From assembly GCA_902589825.1 (NCBI GenBank), contig CACIUL010000024.1, forward strand, positions 1-45,189: DNA of 45,189 nt. Reading direction: 5' to 3'. Under the pieces are notes generated by a model. The model saw nothing but the letters and a program-made list of their open reading frames with translations. It was not told the DNA's origin and made no database searches. Of this stretch, positions 7,298-15,520 are shown piece by piece (positions within the stretch are counted from its first letter, which is position 1; every line of letters begins with the position of its first letter). A program made the position numbers and the translations under genes. The stretch is from an uncultured Verrucomicrobiota bacterium. Its GTDB lineage: Bacteria > Verrucomicrobiota > Verrucomicrobiia > Verrucomicrobiales > DEV007.

Positions 7298-9124
7298 TCA
7301 ATTGCTGAAAAGAAAGAGCAAGCCAAGCAACACCACAGCGAAAATCGCTGTGGCTCCGACCGGGAAAGCCCCCAGGCGGGCATCCTCATAAAAAGCCTTC
7401 TGGCGAGCATCGAGTGTCTTGTCCCGCAACCCCTGAGCCCGCCACACAGGAGTTAACAAAGTCACGGCGAAACGCGATGGCGCCGTGCGGGCGATGTGAC
7501 TGATCCAGCCGATGAAGCGGTCAATGAAGGTGGCATGTACTATCCGGTTGGCACCATTAAGCACCCTGTCCATGGTGCGGTAGAAGAACCCTCCGCCACG
7601 CCGGTAGAACCAGTCGGTGTCCAGAACGATGGTATCGGTACGCTTCAGCCACTTGATCCAGACGAAAAAGGTAAGCGCGGAGAGCAACAGCAACTGCATC
7701 TGGGTGATTACCTTGGCAAACTTCCAAGCAGTGAAGTGGTGGGCATGACCGTCGACGTCGACCACGTCCAGGGCGAATGCACTGACATTTTGCGCGTGCG
7801 GAAGAATGGAATAAAGTGGCCCAGGAAACAGGCCGAGAAAGATACAGAAAAAGGCCAGTATCAACATGCCGCCGATCATTGACTTAGGCGCCTCCTGCAC
7901 ACGGTGGCCGCGGTCCTTTGCAAAGAATACAAAGTAAGGAAACTTGATACCGGCATGCAGGAACACCCCGGCAGAGGCAATCTCTAGAATCAGCCAAGGA
8001 ATAAAGAGTTTCTCATCGGCAGCGCCGTAGAGAATCATGGTCTTGGAGGTGAAGCCGCTGGTCAGCGGTACCGCCGAAATCGCCAGGGCGCCAACGGTGC
8101 CAAGCCAGAGGCTCCAAGGCATCGACTTATACAGTCCACCGAGTTCTGTGCACTTGCTCATGCCGACCCGGTAGAGCACGGCGCCAGCCGACATCCACAA
8201 CAGTGACTTATAGATAATGTGGCAGAAGGCATGCGCCACCGCCCCGTCCAGGCACATCGCCGTGCCAACCCCGACTGCACAGACCATGAAGCCAACCTGG
8301 TTGATGATCGAGTAGGCCAGGATACGCCGCATGTCGTTTTCCAGAAGTGCATAGATGATCCCGTATAGCGCCATAACGCAGCCGACCACCATCAGGACCT
8401 CCCAACCGGGAAAGCCACGGATCAGGGCATAAACCGCCGTCTTGGTAGTGTAGGCCGACAGGATAACCGAGCCGGTTATAGTGCCCTCCGGATAGGCATC
8501 GGAGAGCCAGGCTGAGAAGGGCGGCGCCGCGGCGTTAACCAGGAAACCCAGCAGGATCAGCCAGGTGCCGGCGTGCCTGCCGGTCTCGGGATCAAAAGCC
8601 GAAAAAGCGATCGAGCCACTGGTGTTAAAGGTGATCACGATGCCGGCCAGCAGGAACAAGCCACCGAGAATGTGCACCAGAACGTATCGAAATGCGGCAC
8701 CGAAGGAGCGCTTGCTGCGGCGTGCCAAAATCAACATCGTCGAGGCGATGGCCATAACCTCCCAGAAAATGTAGAGAGTAATCAGGTCTCCGGCAAAGAC
8801 CGCTCCCAATGCCCCGCCGATATACAGCAATGCCGAGACATGCTGGGTATTGTCACGCAGGTAGAAGGCATAGATAAAGGCTGCCGTGGCATTGATCGTG
8901 AAGATGAAGCCGAAAGCCTTGGCCAGCTTGTCAGAGCGAAGTAAGGTCATCTCGCCGAATCCAGCCAACCAGCTGAGGTTACAGAAATTGCCCGACGGCA
9001 GGGCGTAAACAGCCAACAGCGCAAGCACCGGTAACGAAATGACGTAGAGGCTCCTGGCACGCCCCTTAAAGAGCGGGACGAGCAGCGCCCCGATAATCAA
9101 AACAAAGGCAGGATGAATGGTCAT
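7298..9124 (-). CDS. Mrp-type cation/proton antiporter, third D-like (NuoL/M/N-type) subunit
   Basis: 608 residues of mostly hydrophobic sequence with about 14 or more membrane spans and a longer C-terminal part than the other two D-like proteins. It carries the proton-transporter features LYIFWEVMAIAST (conserved Glu in TM5) and AYTTKTAVYALIRG. In the segment where the other D subunits have K-S-G-L-M-P-F-H it reads N-A-A-A-P-P-F-S, so the usual TM7 lysine is absent. This form is recurrent among D subunits of split Mrp operons. The ATG overlaps the preceding stop by 4 nt (ATGA). It is the last antiporter gene; a DapA-family gene follows after 6 nt. Confidence 0.88.
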   Translation of the reverse strand: MTIHPAFVLIIGALLVPLFKGRARSLYVISLPVLALLAVYALPSGNFCNLSWLAGFGEMTLLRSDKLAKAFGFIFTINATAAFIYAFYLRDNTQHVSALLYIGGALGAVFAGDLITLYIFWEVMAIASTMLILARRSKRSFGAAFRYVLVHILGGLFLLAGIVITFNTSGSIAFSAFDPETGRHAGTWLILLGFLVNAAAPPFSAWLSDAYPEGTITGSVILSAYTTKTAVYALIRGFPGWEVLMVVGCVMALYGIIYALLENDMRRILAYSIINQVGFMVCAVGVGTAMCLDGAVAHAFCHIIYKSLLWMSAGAVLYRVGMSKCTELGGLYKSMPWSLWLGTVGALAISAVPLTSGFTSKTMILYGAADEKLFIPWLILEIASAGVFLHAGIKFPYFVFFAKDRGHRVQEAPKSMIGGMLILAFFCIFLGLFPGPLYSILPHAQNVSAFALDVVDVDGHAHHFTAWKFAKVITQMQLLLLSALTFFVWIKWLKRTDTIVLDTDWFYRRGGGFFYRTMDRVLNGANRIVHATFIDRFIGWISHIARTAPSRFAVTLLTPVWRAQGLRDKTLDARQKAFYEDARLGAFPVGATAIFAVVLLGLLFLFSN

Positions 9125-9594
9125 TGTGACCCTCCTTCTCGTTTCCTCGTTTCCTGGCCCTTCACTTTCTTACGGGTTGTTTTCTTCGCGCCCTTCTTGA
9201 CCACCTTACCAGCCGCCTGTTTCGTGCTCACCCTGCGCGCCGCTTCCTTCTTTGCATGATCCTTAGGTTGTGCATTCTTGCCGGCAGCCTTCTTCAACGT
9301 CGAACTGGAAGTCGCTGCTGTGTCCTCATCGCCGGTTTCCCCTTCTTCGTAAAAGTCAGTCGGCACCTTCAGCCACAGCCCGAGTCCCTTGGCGGCAAAA
9401 ATCATCAAGGTGCAACTAACGAAGCCAAGCGCGGCATAGAAGCCAAACCAGCCATCGATGCCAAACTTCCCGTCACGCCCTGGCACGGCCAGTTCCAGCA
9501 GCACGGAGATGCCGCAACCAAGTAGAAGCAGGCGCATAAGCAGCTTCTTGGTCGACTTACGATAAATCCAGTCAGTATCCTTGTCGCTGGTCAT
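9121..9594 (-). CDS. Small two-helix membrane protein with Lys-rich tail, in the Mrp operon
   Basis: 157 residues from the ATG at 9592-9594 (MTSDKDTDWIYRK). A TTG at 9607-9609 would add five residues and overlap the upstream stop by 8 nt; neither start has a clear Shine-Dalgarno. There are two predicted membrane helices (LLMRLLLLGCGISVLLEL; FGFYAALGFVSCTLMIFAA) with a short loop, then an acidic stretch (EEGETGDED) and a long Lys/Ala/Thr-rich tail of about 60 residues. I recognise no family. Its position between two D-like subunits, with the last D gene overlapping it by 4 nt, argues that it is a subunit or assembly factor of the antiporter. The basic tail should face the cytoplasm. Confidence 0.75.
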   Translation of the reverse strand: MTSDKDTDWIYRKSTKKLLMRLLLLGCGISVLLELAVPGRDGKFGIDGWFGFYAALGFVSCTLMIFAAKGLGLWLKVPTDFYEEGETGDEDTAATSSSTLKKAAGKNAQPKDHAKKEAARRVSTKQAAGKVVKKGAKKTTRKKVKGQETRKREGGSQ

Positions 9595-9601
9595 CGAATC
9601 G

Positions 9602-11074
9602 TTACTCAACGCCGGTCATCAGGCCGGCGAGCTTGAGAAGCAGGTTGGGATTGAAGAAAGAAAACACCGAAAGCGCGGCGGTGATGCAGAGTGGAACGAG
9701 ACAGGCCAATGGCGCCTCCTGTCGGCCTCCATCGTAGAGGGATTCCTCAGGACGGCAAAGAAAGGCACGATAAACAATCGGCAGAAAATAGCAGGCATTG
9801 AGTATCGAGCTGACAAGGAACACCACCAACAGGGCAATCTGTCCGGACTCGGCCGTCCCCATCACCAGATACCACTTGGAAACCAGCCCGCCGGTGACAG
9901 GCAAACCAATGACGCTCAGTGAGCCGATTGCAAAGGCGGCCATTGTAATCGGCATCTTGCGACCAATGCCGACCAACTCGCTGACGTATTTCTTATGCAT
10001 CGCCACGTAGATTGCGCCAGCACAGAAAAACAGGGTAATCTTGCCAAAGGCGTGCATGGCAATGTGCAGAATGCTTCCAGTCACGCCAAGCGGCGAGAGC
10101 AATGATACGCCGAGCACGATGTATCCGAGCTGGCCGATGGTGGAGAAGGCCAGTCGACGTTTCAGGTTGTCCTGGCTAAGCGCTATCAGCGAGGAAGTGA
10201 TCACGGTAAAGGCGGCAATCCAACTCACCGCGGTGGCCACGTCCAGCTCTCCGAGAAAGTCGGTGCCGAACACCCCGGTAAATACGCGGATCACGCAGAA
10301 CACGCCGACCTTGACTACCGCCACGGCATGTAAAAGAGCAGAAACCGGTGTTGGTGCCACCATGGCATTGGGAAGCCAGGAGTGAAAGGGCATCAGTCCG
10401 GACTTGGCAAATCCAAGGGTCAATGCCAAAAGGACAATCATCCCATCCCCGGCACCAATTTTCCCTGCAAGGAATCCGCCGTCGGTGAAACTCATGTCCC
10501 CGCCGGAGCGGACCCAGCAATAAATCATTGCCGGCAGCACAAAGGCCACAGAGGTTCCAAGCAAATGACTGAGGTAAGTGCGCCCCCCGCTTCGTGCCTC
10601 CTTGTCACCGTGATGGGTTACCAGTGGATAGGTAGAGAGTGAGAGCACCTCGTAAAAGAGATAGAGAGTAAAAAGGTTACCCGCAAAGGCAACGCCGATG
10701 GTGGCCGAAATGGAAACCGCAAAACAGGCAAAAAACCTAGTCTGGTCATGCTCCTTAAGGCCCCTCATGTAACCAACGGCGTAGAGTGTGGTCAATATCC
10801 ATAGGGAAGAAGCCACGAGTGCGAAAAGGATACCTAATCCATCAACCCGGAATTCCAGCGGTATGCCGGGAAGAATCTCGCCAAAGCTGAAACGCAGGAC
10901 ACGACCATCGAGTATCATCGGCACCATCACCGCCACCAGGGCAAATTTCGCGAAAGCGGCCACGAATGTCGCCATCTCGCGGGCGTTGGGAGTGCGCCTC
11001 AACAACAGGATTGCCGGCACCGCAAGCAGGGAAACCATCCAGGTGATCAGGGGCAGAAAGGATTCTTCGATCAT
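9602..11074 (-). CDS. Mrp-type antiporter, second D/A-like (NuoL/M/N-type) subunit
   Basis: 490 residues, polytopic. The core has FTLYLFYEVLSLSTYPL (TM5 Glu), GFAKSGLMPFHSWLPNA (TM7 Lys) and VSALLHAVAVVKVGVF (further Lys and His), the charged residues that form the proton path in MrpA/MrpD and in complex I NuoL/M/N. It is shorter than a full MrpA, which also carries MbhD- and MbhE-like C-terminal domains; in this operon those are encoded by the genes at 13802-14047 and 13038-13793. It therefore probably replaces the N-terminal part of MrpA. It begins directly after the stop of the upstream D gene with no gap. Confidence 0.88.
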   Translation of the reverse strand: MIEESFLPLITWMVSLLAVPAILLLRRTPNAREMATFVAAFAKFALVAVMVPMILDGRVLRFSFGEILPGIPLEFRVDGLGILFALVASSLWILTTLYAVGYMRGLKEHDQTRFFACFAVSISATIGVAFAGNLFTLYLFYEVLSLSTYPLVTHHGDKEARSGGRTYLSHLLGTSVAFVLPAMIYCWVRSGGDMSFTDGGFLAGKIGAGDGMIVLLALTLGFAKSGLMPFHSWLPNAMVAPTPVSALLHAVAVVKVGVFCVIRVFTGVFGTDFLGELDVATAVSWIAAFTVITSSLIALSQDNLKRRLAFSTIGQLGYIVLGVSLLSPLGVTGSILHIAMHAFGKITLFFCAGAIYVAMHKKYVSELVGIGRKMPITMAAFAIGSLSVIGLPVTGGLVSKWYLVMGTAESGQIALLVVFLVSSILNACYFLPIVYRAFLCRPEESLYDGGRQEAPLACLVPLCITAALSVFSFFNPNLLLKLAGLMTGVE

Positions 11075-12598
11075 CTAAAGTGACGGGATTGCGGCCCTGA
11101 GCCAACCGGCAAGGACTTCGTTATAAATGCCAACCAGAAGCACTGATCCAGCGGCCATCAAAAGCGGCAAAAGCATGGAGTAAGGCACCCTGTCCAGGAC
11201 CACCGGCGGGCTCCCATCGGCATCCACAGGCAGCGACTCAACTCCCTCGATCCTGCCGAAGTAGGCACGCTCGATAATCCTGAAAAAAATCACCGCATTC
11301 ACCAGGCTGGAAAACAACAGCGCGGCAACATAACTCCAGTGCCCGACCTCAATTGCCCCGCTAATGAGGTACCATTTGCTGAAAAACCCGCAGGTGGGAG
11401 GCAAGCCGATCATTGAAAGGGCCCCAACCGTAAAGCCGGTCATGGTCAGCGGCATGCTGCGGAACAGGCCGGTAAAGGCAGTCAGGCGATGATCCCCTGT
11501 TCGCAGGATGACGATGGAAGCGGCAAGGAACAGGCAGAAAGTCATCGCGGCATCCGAGAGAATGTGATACATGCTGCCCAAAATTCCGGCACCATCCATC
11601 AGCCAGGCACCGCCCACCATGTAACCAACCTCGGCTACAATGAGATAGGTCAGCATTTTCTTGATATCCGTGCATGCCAAGGCCAAGAAGGAGCCGGCAA
11701 TAATGGCTATGATGGACATCCAGATAATCAGTTCTCCCCAGATATGTCCGCTTGAATAGACATACTCACCGCCAAAGAGCCATAGCATGACCCTGAGCAT
11801 CACGTAGACCATGACCTTGGTCATCAGTGGCGCCATGAAACTTCCCACGACACCCGGCGCGTAACTGTAGGCATTGGGCAGCCATCCATGCAGTGGAAAA
11901 AAGGCCATCTTTGTCCAGATCCCGAGCATGATGAGAACAAACGCGATCATGATGCTGGGATGAGCCCACAGGTCCCCGGACTGCATCACTGAACTGATAT
12001 CATCAATGTTAAGGGTTCCAGTCTTAATATAGAGGTAACCTACACCCAGCAGGTAAAATGAGGCACCGATTGTGCCCATAATAATGTAGTTAAAGCTGGA
12101 AAGTGCGGCACGCCGGTTACCCATTGCAATCAGTGCATAACTGGTCAGGGAGGTAATCTCGATAAGCACATACAGGTTGAAAGCATCATTGGTCATCACG
12201 ATGCCGCACAAACCGACGATCAACAGTTGCTTAAGGGCATAAAAAAACGCCACCTTATCCTTCATTTCGCTGCCGACGCGGGTCTTGGCGAAAATGATAT
12301 TCACGAAACCAACCAGGACCACCATGGCAACGACAAGGGCTGCAAGCATGTCAACACGCAGCTCAATTCCAACCTCATAACCGGCACTCTCCTGCCATCC
12401 CCCCATGCGGTAGCGCAAGTCCCCGCTCTTACTGGCCAGCACCTGACAAATATTGCCAATGGCAAAAGCCGAGGAAGCCGCCAGGCAAACAAGGGCAGTC
12501 AGCCAGCAGGCGGTCCGGCGCTCCCTGCCAAGGAGCGTTACCAGCAAGGCCCCGAAAAGAGGCATAAGTAGGATGAGGGCAGAGAAATGCTCAGTCAT
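11075..12598 (-). CDS. mrpD: Mrp-type Na+/H+ antiporter subunit D
   Basis: 507 residues from the ATG at 12596-12598 (MTEHFSALILLMPLFGALL); the frame is open further upstream but that part lies over mrpC. It overlaps the mrpC stop by 8 nt. Motifs: FNLYVLIEITSLTSYAL (TM5 Glu) and IWTKMAFFPLHGWLPNA (TM7 Lys), as in canonical MrpD, followed by MTKVMVYVMLRVM. MrpD is one of the two large proton-translocating subunits and, with MrpA, is required for Na+/H+ exchange. It is the first of three D-like proteins in the operon and the closest to standard MrpD. Confidence 0.92.
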   Translation of the reverse strand: MTEHFSALILLMPLFGALLVTLLGRERRTACWLTALVCLAASSAFAIGNICQVLASKSGDLRYRMGGWQESAGYEVGIELRVDMLAALVVAMVVLVGFVNIIFAKTRVGSEMKDKVAFFYALKQLLIVGLCGIVMTNDAFNLYVLIEITSLTSYALIAMGNRRAALSSFNYIIMGTIGASFYLLGVGYLYIKTGTLNIDDISSVMQSGDLWAHPSIMIAFVLIMLGIWTKMAFFPLHGWLPNAYSYAPGVVGSFMAPLMTKVMVYVMLRVMLWLFGGEYVYSSGHIWGELIIWMSIIAIIAGSFLALACTDIKKMLTYLIVAEVGYMVGGAWLMDGAGILGSMYHILSDAAMTFCLFLAASIVILRTGDHRLTAFTGLFRSMPLTMTGFTVGALSMIGLPPTCGFFSKWYLISGAIEVGHWSYVAALLFSSLVNAVIFFRIIERAYFGRIEGVESLPVDADGSPPVVLDRVPYSMLLPLLMAAGSVLLVGIYNEVLAGWLRAAIPSL

Positions 12599-13034
12599 GC
12601 CCGCCGGGTCGAAGTTGATCGAGTATCTCGTCCTCCTCAAGGGTATTGAAGGAACCGTAAATGCGCTGTGAAATGGCAAGGGCAAGCCCAAGCGTACTAA
12701 CCCCGACCACAATGGCCGTGAGCATCAGGACATGGGGTAGAGGATTGGCGAATTTCTCCTTTTTGATTACCTCACTACTCGCTCTGCCCTCCTCCACAAT
12801 CTCATGATGCTGTTCATGTCCAAGTATCGGAATACCGCTCTCGGCCTTAACCCCGATGGACACATAGAAGAGAATGATCGCCGTCTGGAAGATCGCCATG
12901 CCGATCAACTTCTTGATCAGGTTATTCTTGGTGATCATGGCAAAAAGCCCGATCATCATCAGAATCACATAGACCCAGTAATTAAACTTCGGGACGATAT
13001 TTTCCTCAATAAATCCAGCAGCTAAAAACTCCAT
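12591..13034 (-). CDS. mrpC: Mrp-type Na+/H+ antiporter subunit C (NuoK-like)
   Basis: 147 residues with three hydrophobic helices. The segment MITKNNLIKKLIGMAIFQTAIILFYVSIG resembles MrpC/NuoK (split here: NNLIKKLIG then a helix with few charges). Between the second and third helices there is a hydrophilic insert (HEQHHEIVEEGRASSEV) that most MrpC proteins lack. The third helix follows DPLPHV-like residues (NPLPHVLMLTAIVVG), which is the family signature. It starts 3 nt after the mrpB-like stop and overlaps mrpD by 8 nt. Confidence 0.9.
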   Translation of the reverse strand: MEFLAAGFIEENIVPKFNYWVYVILMMIGLFAMITKNNLIKKLIGMAIFQTAIILFYVSIGVKAESGIPILGHEQHHEIVEEGRASSEVIKKEKFANPLPHVLMLTAIVVGVSTLGLALAISQRIYGSFNTLEEDEILDQLRPGGHD

Positions 13035-13037
13035 GAC

Positions 13038-13793
13038 TTACAAGCCTTTCTCAAGGCGGCCGCGGGTCGACAGGTTTGAATAAATGGCGAACATGATCGC
13101 CGTGACAGTAAAAGCAACGCCGATCTCAACAACAAGCATGCTGTGGGAACGCGCCATCTGCTCATCTCCGGGCAAAATCGGGTCGAGACTGGTATAATCA
13201 AGAAAATTGCCACCAAGCAAAAGGCAGGCAACACCCCATCCGGCATAGATAATGATACCCGCAGCGGCAATGATGATTGCCCTGCGCTCTCCCATTCGCC
13301 TTTTGGCGGCAGGCAACCCGCAGGCGAGGGCAAATAGGATATAACTTGCCCCCAGCATCACGCCTCCCTGGAACCCTCCTCCCGGGCTGTGGTGACCATG
13401 GGCGATGACATATAGGGCAAAAAGCTGTATGAGCGGCACCACCATGTGACAGGTGGTGCGGACGATCAGGTCACCACTGTCATTATCCGCTTCCGGACCA
13501 TCAGGAGCCTTCGATGCCTGATCACCAAATGTGCGCAATACGGCAATGATCCCAATGCCTGCAATAAAGATCACAACCGTCTCAAACATTGTGTCATACC
13601 CCCTGAAATCAGCAAGGACCGCAGTAACCATGTTGGGAACCTTGGTCTCGTTGATAGTCTGCTCAATATAGAAACTGGACACCTGCCCCTGGCTGGCAGG
13701 AGAACCCGCGTCTCCCCATGCCGGAAAGTCGCCGGTCGCTGCCAATAACAGAGCCCCGACGATGATGACTGCAATAAAACCGAATAATTTCAT
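13038..13793 (-). CDS. mrpB: Mrp-type antiporter subunit B with fused MbhE-like N-terminus
   Basis: 251 residues combining two units. Residues 1-90 match the MbhE/MrpA C-terminal segment (an N-terminal helix, then TAVLADFRGYDTMFETVV and a helix). Residues from about 110 match MrpB/MnhB (LIVRTTCHMVVPLIQLFALY, then GHHSPGGGFQGGVMLGASY, the MnhB signature). In standard mrp operons the first unit belongs to MrpA. Such splitting and re-joining is seen in archaeal Mbh/Mbs operons and in several bacterial split-Mrp operons. It starts 8 nt after the upstream stop. Confidence 0.9.
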   Translation of the reverse strand: MKLFGFIAVIIVGALLLAATGDFPAWGDAGSPASQGQVSSFYIEQTINETKVPNMVTAVLADFRGYDTMFETVVIFIAGIGIIAVLRTFGDQASKAPDGPEADNDSGDLIVRTTCHMVVPLIQLFALYVIAHGHHSPGGGFQGGVMLGASYILFALACGLPAAKRRMGERRAIIIAAAGIIIYAGWGVACLLLGGNFLDYTSLDPILPGDEQMARSHSMLVVEIGVAFTVTAIMFAIYSNLSTRGRLEKGL

Positions 13794-13801
13794 TGTTGGT
13801 T

Positions 13802-14047
13802 CTAGTCCCTCGACCTCCTTGCAGTTGAAAAAACAGTGGCAATCATAATGACTGTCGAAACCCCGGCACCAACCGCTGCCTCGGTAAAGGCAACATCAAC
13901 CGCACCCATTTCCGCCCACAACAAACAGATTAGAAAAGAATAAATGCCAAAGACAAGGGTTGCGCCCAGTAAATCCTTCACGCGCAATGCAATGATGGCT
14001 GCAAGCACCATGAAGATGAGGATAATGATATCAAATTGCCAAATCAT
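13802..14047 (-). CDS. MbhD-like (DUF4040) antiporter subunit
   Basis: 81-residue membrane protein with three helices: IIILIFMVLAAIIALRV, LLGATLVFGIYSFLICLLW and a third from VGAGVSTVIMIATVF. The sequence AEMGAVDVAFTEAAVGAGV is the conserved MbhD/MrpA core with acidic residues inside helices. In bacterial mrpABCDEFG operons this domain is part of MrpA; here it is a free subunit as in archaeal membrane-bound hydrogenase operons. Its ATG overlaps the mrpG stop by 4 nt. Confidence 0.88.
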   Translation of the reverse strand: MIWQFDIIILIFMVLAAIIALRVKDLLGATLVFGIYSFLICLLWAEMGAVDVAFTEAAVGAGVSTVIMIATVFSTARRSRD

Positions 14048-14460
14048 GATATCCCCGGTTGGTCCTGTCCTTCACTTGCACCGGCCTCATCATCTTGAGT
14101 GACGGACGCATCAAGGTTTTTGATTCCCCTCTTCCCCGGCCGGGTTACCGGCTCAATGCCATCATCAAATCCGGCCTGCATCAGGGCATGCGTGCTTGTC
14201 GGGCTGGTGAGCATAATCAGTGCACCGATGGCCATGATCTTCACCACCACAAACAAGCTCGTCCAGTGCGCCCAGTCGAAATGATTTAAAACCTGCAACG
14301 CCATTGCTCCGGTAATAAGCATTGTCGAGAGCGTGTCCCCCTTTCCCGCGGCATGCATGCGGGTGTAAAAGTCCGGAAATCGGACAATCCCCACCACCGC
14401 CCCCAGGAAGAAAAGCAGCCCTGAAGCCATTAAAAGAATGCTTAAAATATCAATAACCAT
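14044..14460 (-). CDS. mrpG: Mrp-type Na+/H+ antiporter subunit G
   Basis: 138 residues from the ATG at 14458-14460 (MVIDILSILLMASG), which is 1 nt after the mrpF stop; the longer open frame upstream overlaps mrpF and is not used. Three helices; the signature RFPDFYTRMHAAGKGDTLST follows the first, as in MrpG/MnhG. A hydrophilic C-terminal tail of about 45 residues (TRPGKRGIKNLDASVTQDD and on) is longer than in most MrpG proteins. Overlaps the next gene by 4 nt. Confidence 0.92.
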   Translation of the reverse strand: MVIDILSILLMASGLLFFLGAVVGIVRFPDFYTRMHAAGKGDTLSTMLITGAMALQVLNHFDWAHWTSLFVVVKIMAIGALIMLTSPTSTHALMQAGFDDGIEPVTRPGKRGIKNLDASVTQDDEAGASEGQDQPGIS

Positions 14461-14461
14461 G

Positions 14462-14767
14462 TCAGGAAACTTTCTCCTCCCCTGCTGCGTCAGCACTATA
14501 AACCGGCCTGGTCTTGTTGAAATAGCGTGCCGCAGCCAGTGAGCCGATGAAATTAAGCAGGGCATAGGCAAGCGCGAAATCAACAAACATCGCCACATTG
14601 TCAAAAATCACCCCGATAATAATCAGTAAGACTGCCGTCTTGGTGCCAATCACATTAACCGCCACAATACGATCGATGGCAGTTGGACCAACAATGATGC
14701 GGTAAAACACCGGGGCCATCATGAGAAGCAATGCAATCCCTGCACAGATAAAGAAGGTTTCCATCAT
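14462..14767 (-). CDS. mrpF: Mrp-type Na+/H+ antiporter subunit F
   Basis: 101 residues, three membrane helices. The family pattern YRIIVGPTAIDRIVAVNVIG (conserved P-T-x-x-D-R after the first helix) identifies MrpF/MnhF. A short polar tail follows the last helix. The ATG overlaps the mrpE stop by 4 nt (ATGA), and mrpG starts 1 nt after its stop, so E, F and G are tightly coupled. Confidence 0.92.
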   Translation of the reverse strand: MMETFFICAGIALLLMMAPVFYRIIVGPTAIDRIVAVNVIGTKTAVLLIIIGVIFDNVAMFVDFALAYALLNFIGSLAAARYFNKTRPVYSADAAGEEKVS

Positions 14768-15264
14768 GATATCGGCTCGACGCTTTCACCAAAGACGCGC
14801 CTGACACGCTTGACCATCGACCCCGTTAAGCCACGCACAGAAGAATTGCTGATTGCATGAATAATAAACTCATCCCCCTCAATCTTCATCGTGACAGTGC
14901 CGGGAGTAAGGGTAATTGACTGGGCCAGGACAAACTTCTGGAAATCGGTAGTAAGTCCACTGCTGAAGCGCACTAATTGAGGCTCCATTTGCTTGCGCAA
15001 CCCGGGAGAAAAGGCCAGTCGCAAGACATGCAGGTTGGCCAGGACAATTTGCCAGGACAACCAGAACAGGTAGCCGGGAATACGGCAAAATTGTAACAAC
15101 CTGTTATGCGGAGCGATTCCGCGGTCGGTAAAAAGCATGTCCGAAGACCACCAGGTAACCAGTGCAGAGGAAATCACACCTAGCGAAAAATGAAACCAGT
15201 CCATCATTCCGGAAAGAATGATCCAGGTAAGGAGCAGCACAAAAAAACTCAGTATTCGATACAT
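14764..15264 (-). CDS. mrpE: Mrp-type Na+/H+ antiporter subunit E
   Basis: 166 residues, first gene of the operon. Two N-terminal helices (ILSFFVLLLTWIILSGM, then FHFSLGVISSALVTWW) and a third at about 60-80, followed by a cytoplasmic domain with the conserved SITLTPGTVTMKIEGDEF segment. MrpE belongs to the E-F-G group of small subunits that stabilise the complex. The ATG at 15262-15264 is the only reasonable start; no clear Shine-Dalgarno is visible before it. The promoter should lie in 15265-15520, shared divergently with the putative selenoprotein gene. Confidence 0.9.
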   Translation of the reverse strand: MYRILSFFVLLLTWIILSGMMDWFHFSLGVISSALVTWWSSDMLFTDRGIAPHNRLLQFCRIPGYLFWLSWQIVLANLHVLRLAFSPGLRKQMEPQLVRFSSGLTTDFQKFVLAQSITLTPGTVTMKIEGDEFIIHAISNSSVRGLTGSMVKRVRRVFGESVEPIS

Positions 15265-15520
15265 GATGACGGCAAGACGGGAGACTGCCTCTTCAGCACA
15301 TCTTTGTGTAGCAACTACCCCTGATTTTGCAAGGTATTTTGCTCACCAGATCGTAACCTTAAAAACACTCACCCAATCACTTGATCGAAAAATAATATTA
15401 AAATCTCACCCCCTGTCCTGTGCCCGATCACGCCAAACCTGACAGATGGCTTGCTGTAACCTGCCGCAAAATTGACATTGCCCTGTTGCATTCCGTCTCA
15501 TTGCCAGTTAGTTCTATTGC

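Noticed and set aside
15265..15520. Possible Na+ or other riboswitch before mrpE
   Set aside because: No consistent set of conserved blocks or strong stems was found by eye; only a general divergent promoter region can be claimed.
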